A DNA stretch of 5,149 bases, from NCBI GenBank assembly GCA_900553475.1, contig USEF01000122.1:1-5149 (forward strand). The letters are read 5' to 3'. The notes beneath the pieces were generated by a model, which was not told where the DNA came from, did not search any database, and worked only from the letters and a program-made list of their open reading frames with translations. Positions 1 through 5,149 of the stretch are shown here, in pieces. Both the position numbers and the translations under genes were made by a program. Source of the DNA: an uncultured Collinsella sp. (GTDB lineage Bacteria > Actinomycetota > Coriobacteriia > Coriobacteriales > Coriobacteriaceae). Numbering within the stretch: the stretch's first letter is position 1; each line of letters begins with the position of its first letter.

Positions 1-2024
1 ACCGTCTGATTCTTGAGAACCTGGTGCGCTACCAAAACGAGGAGGTGGCGATCGTCGCCGCCGAGACTGAGGAGGCTGCTGACAAGGCGCTCAAACTCAT
101 TAAGGTCGACTATGAGGTGCTCGAGCCGCTGCTCGACTTTACCAAGGCGCTCGATAATGACATCGTGGTCCACCCCGAGGGTGACGTGACCTTTATGTTC
201 CCGCAGGGCGGCGACGTTCCGCGCAACTTGGTATGCAGCGGCAAGAGCGACTTTGGCGACTTGGACGAGGCCTTCGCCCAGAGCGACATCGTCTTCACTC
301 GCACCTACACCAGCCAGGCCACGCAGACCGCGCCCATGGAGACCTTCCGCGCCTTCGCGACGACCGACGCGTTTGGGCGTATCTCGGTGACCACCTCCAC
401 GCAGGTGCCCTTCCACGTGCGCCGCATGGTCGCGCAGTCGCTCGATATCCCGCAGTCGCAGGTGCAGGTCATTAAGCCGCGCATCGGCGGCGGCTTTGGC
501 TCCAAGCAGACGGGCTGCTGCGAGATCTTCGTTGCGTTTGTGACGCAGCAGACCGGCCGTCCGAGTTACTGCTGCTACACCCGTGAGGAGACCATCACCG
601 CGGGCAACTCGCGCCACCAGATGCAGATGACCGTCAAGCTGGGCGCCATGAACGACGGCACCATCACGGCCATCGATCTGCACACGCTGTCTAACGCCGG
701 CGCGTACGGCGAGCACGCTACCACGACGATCGGCCTCTCGGGCCACAAGAGCCTGCCCATCTACAACCACGTGAAGGCGAGCCGCTTTAGCTGGGACGCC
801 GTCTACACCAATACCAACCGCGGCGGCGCGTATCGCGGTTACGGTGCCACCCAGGGTCAGTTTGCCGTGGAGAGCGCTGTCAACGAGCTCGCCGACATGC
901 TGCACATGGACCCCGCCGACCTGCGCCTTAAGAACATCGTGCGCGAGGGCGAGGTCATGCCGCAGTACTACAACGAGAAGCTCAACGCCTGCGCACTCGA
1001 CCGCTGCCTGCTGCGCGCGATGGACATGATCGGTTGGCGCGACAAGCCGCTGGCCGTCGACCTGAGCGACCGCGTGCGCGCCCTGGGCTGCGCTCTCACC
1101 ATGCAGGGCTCGGGCATCTCCAACGTGGACATCGCCGGCATCGACATGCGCCTGGAAGAGGACGGCTTCATTACCATCGGCACCGGCGCCACCGATAACG
1201 GCATGGGTGTCGACACGATCCTGGCGCAGATTGCCGCCGAGGAGCTGGGCGTGGAGAGCTCGCTGATCGTGGTGCGCGGCGTGGACACCGACGTGTCGCC
1301 GTTCGACGCCGGCTCGTACGCGAGCTCGGGCACGTACGTGACGGGCCTGGCAGCCAAGAACGCCGCGACCGAGCTGCGCGAGAAGATCTGCGCCAAGGCC
1401 GCCCAGATGTGGGACGTGGACGCCGCCGATGTGGTCTTTGATGGTCAGTATGTGCGCCTGTCCGACGAGCGTGCCGCGCGCGAGCAGAACCGCTACCTCA
1501 CGCTGCGCGACTTTGCCAACCTGTGCGTCAAGAACATCGCGGGCGGTGACGCGCTCACCTCGCATGCCTCTGCCTGCCTGCCCGTTTCGCCTCCGCCGTT
1601 TATGGCCGGCATTGCCGAGGTCGAGGTCGATAAGGCCACCGGCAAGGTGACCGTGGTGGACTACGCGGCGGCTGTGGACTGCGGCACCGTTATTAACGAG
1701 GCGCTCGCGCGCGTCCAGGCCGAGGGCGGCATTGCCCAGGGTATAGGCCATGCGCTCTACGAGATCGTCGAGCACGACGACCGCGGTCGCCTGCGCACCG
1801 GCAACTTTATGAGCTACAAGCTACCCACGCGCCTGGATATCGGCAGCATTCGCGTGGCCTTTGAGCCGAGCTACGAGCCGACGGGCCCGTTTGGCGCCAA
1901 GTCGATCGGCGAGGTCGTCATCAACACGCCGCTCGCCGCCGTTGCCTCGGCCGTGGCACACGCCACCGGCCACCAGGTGCGCTCGCTGCCGATCACGCCC
2001 GAGAAGGCCCTGCTGGGGGAGTAG
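1..2024 (+). CDS. Molybdenum hydroxylase large subunit, xanthine dehydrogenase family (5' truncated)
   Basis: This is the molybdopterin-binding catalytic subunit of a xanthine dehydrogenase/aldehyde oxidase-type hydroxylase, which would insert water-derived oxygen into an N-heterocycle or aldehyde in the cytoplasm. The frame is open from base 3, giving 673 residues. The GTG at 24 is not the start, because family-typical sequence (ENLVRYQNEEVAIVAAE) runs through it. About 100 N-terminal residues are probably missing, or more if an Fe-S domain is fused in front as in E. coli XdhD. Visible motifs are the end of the hammerhead domain, STQVPF (396-413), the cofactor loop GGGFGSK (486-506), AYRGYGATQ (828-854), a GMG where GQG is usual (1200-1208), FDAGSYASSGTY (near 1302-1337), and GAKSIGE with the catalytic base Glu at 1911-1913. 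The CO dehydrogenase loop AYRCSFR is absent. The general look is closest to bacterial XdhA/XdhD proteins linked with purine use. The family is certain; the substrate is not, so I give no symbol. Confidence 0.93.
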   Translation, partial: RLILENLVRYQNEEVAIVAAETEEAADKALKLIKVDYEVLEPLLDFTKALDNDIVVHPEGDVTFMFPQGGDVPRNLVCSGKSDFGDLDEAFAQSDIVFTRTYTSQATQTAPMETFRAFATTDAFGRISVTTSTQVPFHVRRMVAQSLDIPQSQVQVIKPRIGGGFGSKQTGCCEIFVAFVTQQTGRPSYCCYTREETITAGNSRHQMQMTVKLGAMNDGTITAIDLHTLSNAGAYGEHATTTIGLSGHKSLPIYNHVKASRFSWDAVYTNTNRGGAYRGYGATQGQFAVESAVNELADMLHMDPADLRLKNIVREGEVMPQYYNEKLNACALDRCLLRAMDMIGWRDKPLAVDLSDRVRALGCALTMQGSGISNVDIAGIDMRLEEDGFITIGTGATDNGMGVDTILAQIAAEELGVESSLIVVRGVDTDVSPFDAGSYASSGTYVTGLAAKNAATELREKICAKAAQMWDVDAADVVFDGQYVRLSDERAAREQNRYLTLRDFANLCVKNIAGGDALTSHASACLPVSPPPFMAGIAEVEVDKATGKVTVVDYAAAVDCGTVINEALARVQAEGGIAQGIGHALYEIVEHDDRGRLRTGNFMSYKLPTRLDIGSIRVAFEPSYEPTGPFGAKSIGEVVINTPLAAVASAVAHATGHQVRSLPITPEKALLGE

Positions 2025-2035
2025 CGGGTCGGCGA

Positions 2036-2053
2036 ACAAGTCGTACAAGTCGT
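2036..2053. repeat. Tandem 9-bp direct repeat
   Basis: ACAAGTCGT occurs twice in immediate tandem, 12 bases after the stop of the hydroxylase gene and just ahead of its terminator. It is most likely a small slippage product. I see no function for it. Confidence 0.6.
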
Positions 2054-2062
2054 AATTGGCGG

Positions 2063-2087
2063 GGCGGGGCAACTCGTCCCGCCTTTT
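2063..2087 (+). terminator. Intrinsic terminator of the hydroxylase gene
   Basis: An 8-bp stem (GGCGGGGC at 2063-2070 with GTCCCGCC at 2076-2083, one G-U pair) closes a five-base AACTC loop and is followed by TTTT at 2084-2087. It lies 38 bases after the hydroxylase stop codon and before the tRNA promoter, so it separates the metabolic unit from the downstream genes. The U-tract is short, but the stem is strong. Confidence 0.82.
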
Positions 2088-2145
2088 GCACTCGTGGTGA
2101 GGTCGTGAGCTTGTAAAAGGTGTGCGTGCGCTTGTCGTTCGTATC

Positions 2146-2154
2146 TGCTATCAT
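2146..2154 (+). promoter_or_regulatory. Probable extended -10 promoter of tRNA-Leu
   Basis: TGCTATCAT gives a TG one base before TATCAT, a five-of-six match to the -10 consensus, ending 19 bases before the tRNA 5' end. No good -35 sits at 16-18 bases: TTGTCG (2132-2137) is too close and TTGTAA (2111-2116) too far. This looks like an extended -10 promoter starting near 2161. Confidence 0.55.
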
Positions 2155-2173
2155 TCCTAGTCTGTGCGCTCAT

Positions 2174-2257
2174 GCGGGCGTGGCGGAATTGGTAGACGCG
2201 CCAGATTTAGGTTCTGGTGGGATTCCCGTGAAGGTTCGAGTCCTTTCGCCCGCACCA
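2174..2257 (+). tRNA. tRNA-Leu (anticodon UAG)
   Basis: The full cloverleaf can be folded by eye. The acceptor arm pairs GCGGGCG (2174-2180) with CGCCCGC (2247-2253), with discriminator A2254 and CCA encoded at 2255-2257. The D stem is GCG/CGC (2183-2185, 2197-2199). The anticodon stem is CCAGA/TCTGG (2201-2205, 2213-2217) around loop TTTAGGT, with anticodon TAG at 2208-2210. A long class II variable arm has a GGG/CCC stem. The T arm is GAAGG/CCTTT with loop TTCGAGT. The long variable arm and discriminator A fit leucine, and the anticodon reads CUA and, by wobble, other CUN codons. The gene stands alone, 91 bases ahead of tig, with no clear terminator between them. Confidence 0.97.
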
Positions 2258-2274
2258 TCGCACCTGCGTCGGCC

Positions 2275-2303
2275 TTGGCCGTCGCGACACTTTGTTGCAT
2301 AAA
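2275..2303 (+). promoter_or_regulatory. Candidate tig promoter
   Basis: TTGGCC (2275-2280) and CATAAA (2298-2303) are exactly 17 bases apart, and each matches the sigma-70 type consensus at four of six positions. Initiation near 2310 would give a leader of about 39 bases before the tig start. Read-through from the tRNA promoter is an alternative, since no U-tract terminator follows the tRNA. Confidence 0.4.
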
Positions 2304-2336
2304 GGTACCAGCACCTCAGATAAGCTGGGCAGTATG

Positions 2337-2342
2337 AGGAGG
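2337..2342 (+). promoter_or_regulatory. Strong ribosome binding site that sets the tig start
   Basis: AGGAGG is a near-perfect Shine-Dalgarno sequence. It lies 6 bases before TTG 2349 and only 3 before GTG 2346. The in-frame ATG at 2334 overlaps the upstream edge of this site and has no site of its own, so TTG 2349 is the best start. Confidence 0.85.
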
Positions 2343-2348
2343 AACGTG

Positions 2349-3647
2349 TTGAACATCACCGCTTCTGACGTCAAGGACGCCAAGCTCACCGCTACGGTCA
2401 CCATCCCGGCCGCCGACGTCGACGCCGCGATCAAGAAGGCCTACAAGGACACCGCCAAGAAGTACCGATTCCCGGGCTTCCGCGCCGGTAAGGCTCCCCG
2501 TCCGGTCATCGACTCCGCTCTTGGCGCCGAGGCTACCCTCGCTCAGGCCACCAACGACCTGATCGCCGCCAACGAGCCCGCCGTCCTCAACGAGCTGGAC
2601 ATCGTCCCCACCAAGAACGGTGACTACAAGGAGCTCGACCTCGCCAAGGATCACGAGGACTACACCTACACCGTCGAGTTCTCCCTGCGTCCTGCCGCTG
2701 AGCTCTCTTCCTTCGACGCCGTCGAGATCGAGATGCCCCCTGCGGAGGTCACCGAGTCCGAGATTAACAACCAGGTCGAGATGCTCCTCAACTACCGTGC
2801 CACCTTCGAGGACGTCGAGGGCCGCGCCGTCGAGGCCGAGGACTACGTTACCGTCGACCTCAAGGCCGTCGAGAACGCCGACAACTTTGCCGCCGAGGGC
2901 CGCATGCTCATCGCCGGTAGCGACAGCAACCCCAAGGAGTTCAACGAGGCCCTGATCGGCGCCAACGTTGACGACGTCAAGTCCGTCACCTGGACCGACG
3001 AGGTCGAGGAGGGCGAGGAGGCCGAGACTCACACCGTCGAGGTCACCGTCAAGGGCATCAAGGTCCGTAACACCCCCGAGCTCACCGACGAGCTCGTCAA
3101 GTCCGACTTTGGCTTCGACAGCATCGACGCCATGCGCGACGCCATCAAGCTCGAGATCGAGCAGGACAAGGCTTCCCGTCTCCCGGCCGAGAAGGAGAAC
3201 CGTTGCGTCTCCGCTCTCGCCGAGCGTCTGCAGCTCGACGAGATGGACGCCGACTACGAGCAGTCCGTCTTTGAGGAGCTTGGCCAGAACTTCCTGTCCA
3301 ACCTCGCTGCCCGCGGCATGACGCTGGACACCTGGCTGCCCGCTTCCGGCCTGACCATGGAGCAGTTCATCGGCGATCTGCACAAGCAGGCCAACGACGT
3401 TGCCCGTGAGTCCCTGGCTCTGGACGCCCTCGCCCGCGAGCTCAAGATTGAGGTCACCGAGGACGACATCAACGCCGAGTTCGAGAAGGCTGGCGTCAAG
3501 GACGTCGAGGCTTCCAAGGCCGAGTTCATCGCCGATGGCCGCATGCCTGCCGTCCGTGAGTCCATCCGTCGCTCCAAGGCCGTCGACCACCTGGTCGAGA
3601 ACGCCAAGGTGACCGAGGTCGACGAGACCGCCAAGGACGCCGAGTAA
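2349..3647 (+). CDS. tig: Trigger factor, ribosome-associated chaperone
   Basis: Trigger factor docks on ribosomal protein L23 at the exit tunnel and shields nascent chains in the cytoplasm. From TTG 2349 the product is 432 residues, the same length as E. coli Tig, starting MNITASDVKDAK. The ribosome-binding domain (about 1-115) carries the signature GFRAGKAP at 43-50, at the same numbering as in E. coli. A reduced FKBP-like prolyl isomerase domain spans about 160-240. The remainder is the helical chaperone domain, including TPELTDELVK and a C-terminal SurA-like part, ending in a short acidic tail. The isomerase domain lacks the usual IPGFE-like loop. GTG 2346 or ATG 2334 would add 1 or 5 residues, but both fit the ribosome binding site less well. 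The gene lies directly upstream of clpP-clpX, a widespread order that links folding with degradation. Confidence 0.97.
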   Translation: MNITASDVKDAKLTATVTIPAADVDAAIKKAYKDTAKKYRFPGFRAGKAPRPVIDSALGAEATLAQATNDLIAANEPAVLNELDIVPTKNGDYKELDLAKDHEDYTYTVEFSLRPAAELSSFDAVEIEMPPAEVTESEINNQVEMLLNYRATFEDVEGRAVEAEDYVTVDLKAVENADNFAAEGRMLIAGSDSNPKEFNEALIGANVDDVKSVTWTDEVEEGEEAETHTVEVTVKGIKVRNTPELTDELVKSDFGFDSIDAMRDAIKLEIEQDKASRLPAEKENRCVSALAERLQLDEMDADYEQSVFEELGQNFLSNLAARGMTLDTWLPASGLTMEQFIGDLHKQANDVARESLALDALARELKIEVTEDDINAEFEKAGVKDVEASKAEFIADGRMPAVRESIRRSKAVDHLVENAKVTEVDETAKDAE

Positions 3648-3699
3648 TTCTCGCCACCTTGCCCGCGAGCGCATGCGTGCGTCCGTGATGGGGTAAAGT

Positions 3700-3705
3700 T
3701 ATACA
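3700..3705 (+). promoter_or_regulatory. Weak candidate -10 element for clpP-clpX
   Basis: TATACA lies in an AT-richer patch of the tig-clpP spacer. No recognisable -35 is found 16-18 bases upstream (the 17-base position reads GTGCGT). If used, transcription would begin near 3712 and place the 11-bp inverted repeat inside the clpP leader RNA. This is a guess from base composition and spacing. Confidence 0.25.
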
Positions 3706-3719
3706 CCGGTTATCCGGTT
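3705..3719. repeat. Small CCGGTT repeat cluster in the clpP upstream region
   Basis: CCGGTT occurs twice, at 3706-3711 and 3714-3719, in direct orientation. The same bases also form an inverted repeat, ACCGG (3705-3709) and CCGGT (3714-3718), around TTAT. It overlaps the edge of the candidate -10, so it could be a regulator binding site, but I do not recognise the motif and it could be chance. Confidence 0.35.
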
Positions 3720-3723
3720 GCTT

Positions 3724-3771
3724 CGTACGGTGCCAGCCAATGCATAGCATGCGGGCACCGTACGTTTATCT
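3724..3771 (+). terminator. 11-bp inverted repeat: terminator or attenuator between tig and clpP
   Basis: CGTACGGTGCC (3724-3734) and GGCACCGTACG (3754-3764) are perfect inverted arms around a 19-base loop. The loop holds a second small stem, ATGC/GCAT (3740-3743, 3747-3750). The right arm is followed by TTTATCT, an imperfect U-rich run. It lies 76 bases after the tig stop and 45 before the clpP start. The stem itself is certain. Whether it ends tig transcription, attenuates clpP-clpX or binds a protein as DNA cannot be decided here. Confidence 0.55.
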
Positions 3772-3799
3772 AGAACCATTTGGTCCGCAAGAGAGAAAT

Positions 3800-3803
3800 G
3801 GAG
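3800..3803 (+). promoter_or_regulatory. Ribosome binding site supporting the clpP start at 3810
   Basis: GGAG lies 6 bases before ATG 3810. Two other in-frame ATGs (3798, 3804) overlap or touch this site and have only the weaker GAGAG at 3791-3795 upstream. The choice of 3810 is therefore favoured, but 3804 remains possible. Confidence 0.55.
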
Positions 3804-3809
3804 ATGCGT

Positions 3810-4430
3810 ATGATCGCTAAGTTCGATTCCGCCCTCGTGCCATACGTTATCGAGCAGACGCCGCGCGGCGAGCGCAGCTACGATATCTATTCGCGCCTGC
3901 TCAACGACCGCATCATCTTCTTGGGCGAGGAGATCAACTCCGTCAGCGCCAACCTGGTCGTTGCCCAGCTGCTGCATCTTGAGAGCCAGGATGCCGAGAA
4001 GGATATCTCGCTCTACATCAATTCGCCCGGTGGCGAGGTCTACTCCGGCCTGGCGATTCTGGACACTATGAACTTCATTAAGCCGCTGGTCTCCACCATC
4101 TGCGTCGGTATGGCTGCCTCTATGGCCGCCGTGCTGCTTTCGGCCGGCGCCAAGGGCAAGCGCTTCTGCCTGCCGCACTCCAAGGTCATGATTCACCAGC
4201 CCAGCGGCGGTGCCCAGGGCCAGCAGACCGAGATCGAGATCGTGGCCGAGGAGATCAAGAAGACCCGCCGCGAGCTCAACCAGATCCTATCCGATGCCTC
4301 GGGCCAGCCCATCGAGAAAGTCCAGGCCGATACCGAGCGCGACAACTACCTGACCGCTGCCGAGGCCCTCGACTACGGCCTGATCGACCGTATCGTCACC
4401 TCGCGCGACATCGCCGCGAAGGACGCTTAG
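3810..4430 (+). CDS. clpP: ATP-dependent Clp protease proteolytic subunit
   Basis: ClpP is a serine peptidase that forms two stacked heptameric rings and degrades proteins unfolded by ClpX or another Clp ATPase. The 206-residue product has the complete triad: Ser104 in GMAASMA (codon 4119), His129 in MIHQP (4194) and Asp178 in TERD (4341). The 25- and 49-residue spacings match E. coli ClpP exactly. The oxyanion segment NSPGGEVYSG and the handle region GGAQGQQTEIEIVAEEI are present. The N-terminus MIAKFDS precedes ALVPYVIEQ, which lines up with the first residues of mature E. coli ClpP, so a 7-residue propeptide is likely removed by self-cleavage. ATG 3804 or 3798 would add 2 or 4 residues. 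The stop is one base from the clpX start, so the two are co-transcribed and probably translationally coupled. Confidence 0.97.
   Translation: MIAKFDSALVPYVIEQTPRGERSYDIYSRLLNDRIIFLGEEINSVSANLVVAQLLHLESQDAEKDISLYINSPGGEVYSGLAILDTMNFIKPLVSTICVGMAASMAAVLLSAGAKGKRFCLPHSKVMIHQPSGGAQGQQTEIEIVAEEIKKTRRELNQILSDASGQPIEKVQADTERDNYLTAAEALDYGLIDRIVTSRDIAAKDA
4419..4423 (+). promoter_or_regulatory. clpX ribosome binding site inside the end of clpP
   Basis: AAGGA lies 8 bases before the clpX ATG and within the last codons of clpP. This arrangement suggests that ribosomes finishing clpP help to start clpX. Confidence 0.6.
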
Positions 4431-4431
4431 G

Positions 4432-5149
4432 ATGGCCGGTAACATGCAGGACAACTTCGACGAGAACGGCAACCCCATCCGCTGCTCCTTCTGCGGAAAA
4501 GAGCAGGGGCAGGTTCGCCGCCTTGTTAAGGGTCCGACCAACATCTTTATCTGTGACGAGTGCGTCGCCGCCTGCTCCGAGATCCTTGAGGAGTCGCTGG
4601 CTTCGGACTTTATGGACGCTGCCCGCAACGGCAAGCTGCCGGGCTTCCTCAACGATCACGGCCAGGCTGCGTCCCAGCCTGCCGTGGACCCCGAGGCCGA
4701 GGGCTTTGAGCTCGAGGACGACGCCCGTCAGGTCATTACGCATGTGCCGACGCCGCACGAGATCTATGACGAGCTTTCGGCCTATGTCATGGGCCAGGAG
4801 GACGCCAAGCGCGCCATGTCGGTTGCCGTGTACAACCATTACCGCCGCGTGATCGAGGGCGGTGCTGCGCTTTCGGCCTTTGGCGACGGCTTGGATTCGC
4901 AGCTCGACGATGATATGGACGAGGTGGAGCTCGCCAAGTCCAACATTTTGCTGCTCGGTCCCACCGGTACCGGTAAGACGCTGCTCGCCCAGACGCTTGC
5001 GCGCATCCTCGAGGTGCCGTTTGCCATCGCCGACGCCACGGCGCTCACCGAGGCCGGTTACGTGGGCGAGGACGTGGAGAACATCCTGCTCAAGCTCATT
5101 CAGGCCGCAGACTTCGACGTCCAGAAGGCTCAGATCGGCATCATCTATA
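4432..5149 (+). CDS. clpX: ATP-dependent Clp protease ATP-binding subunit ClpX (3' truncated)
   Basis: ClpX is a hexameric AAA+ unfoldase that recognises tagged or damaged proteins and threads them into ClpP. The visible 239 residues begin with the zinc-binding domain, with Cys18, Cys21, Cys41 and Cys44 (CX2CX19CX2C). The AAA+ module starts at PTPHEI (106-111), continues through YVMGQEDAKRAM and carries Walker A GPTGTGKT at 176-183. The highly conserved block DATALTEAGYVGEDVENILL follows. The window ends at GIIY, just before the expected Walker B Asp-Glu. Two stretches are longer than in E. coli ClpX: the linker between zinc domain and ATPase (49-105, about 57 against about 20 residues), and an acidic insertion (about 141-164) before VELAKSN. 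ATG 4432 is one base after the clpP stop and has a fitting AAGGA. A second ATG at 4444 is less likely. Confidence 0.97.
   Translation, partial: MAGNMQDNFDENGNPIRCSFCGKEQGQVRRLVKGPTNIFICDECVAACSEILEESLASDFMDAARNGKLPGFLNDHGQAASQPAVDPEAEGFELEDDARQVITHVPTPHEIYDELSAYVMGQEDAKRAMSVAVYNHYRRVIEGGAALSAFGDGLDSQLDDDMDEVELAKSNILLLGPTGTGKTLLAQTLARILEVPFAIADATALTEAGYVGEDVENILLKLIQAADFDVQKAQIGIIY

Noticed and set aside
24..26. GTG as the start of the hydroxylase gene
   Set aside because: The frame is open to the window edge, and the residues on both sides (ENLVRYQNEE) match the inside of a hammerhead domain, so the gene is simply truncated by the window.
2267..2287. GC-rich self-complementary stretch after the tRNA (around GGCCTTGGCC) as a tRNA terminator
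   Set aside because: The best stem has a two-base loop or bulges, and no T-run follows. It overlaps a better promoter candidate for tig.
2120..2302. A 60-residue plus-strand open frame over the tRNA
   Set aside because: It lies across a fully folded tRNA-Leu gene and encodes its bases; no ribosome binding site or protein-like content is seen.
3650..3669. CTCGC/GCGAG hairpin just after the tig stop as a terminator
   Set aside because: The stem is only 5 bp with a 10-base loop, and there is no U-tract after it.
2316..3674. A 452-residue open frame on the minus strand covering all of tig
   Set aside because: Its translation is a low-complexity mix of Leu, Gly, Val and Asp with no family resemblance. 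It is the mirror of GC-rich codon choice in tig, whose protein is clearly real along its whole length.
3670..3677. CGCATGCG palindrome as an operator
   Set aside because: It is a single 8-bp palindrome in GC-rich DNA that does not extend further and has no second copy nearby, so chance is the simplest explanation.
3699..4196. A 165-residue minus-strand open frame across the tig-clpP spacer and the first part of clpP
   Set aside because: It overlaps verified clpP coding sequence, has no family-like motifs, and is explained by codon bias.

Overview
The window fits a Coriobacteriia actinobacterium, most likely Collinsella or a close relative. This rests on the high-GC codon choice (strong preference for G or C at third positions), the tig-clpP-clpX order, and the residue style of trigger factor and ClpP as I remember them from that group. 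It is an inference from pattern, not a database result. All recognised genes are on the + strand.

Positions 1-2024 hold the 3' part of a molybdenum hydroxylase large subunit of the xanthine dehydrogenase family. Its beginning lies outside the window. A strong intrinsic terminator (2063-2087) closes that unit. A tRNA-Leu gene with anticodon UAG and an encoded CCA follows (2174-2257), behind an extended -10 promoter-like element.

Positions 2349-5149 form a protein quality-control block. Trigger factor (tig) meets nascent chains at the ribosome. ClpP is the serine protease chamber, and ClpX is the AAA+ unfoldase that feeds it. clpP and clpX are separated by one base and are surely co-transcribed. 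tig is set apart from clpP by a 162-base gap holding an 11-bp perfect inverted repeat and small CCGGTT repeats, so clpP-clpX may have its own promoter or be attenuated from tig. clpX is cut by the window end just before its Walker B motif.

I found no mobile element, CRISPR array, toxin-antitoxin pair or clearly new system. The points most worth a second look are an unusually long acidic linker plus an acidic insertion in ClpX, an apparently degenerate prolyl isomerase domain in trigger factor, the structured tig-clpP spacer, and active-site motif departures in the molybdenum hydroxylase that leave its substrate open.
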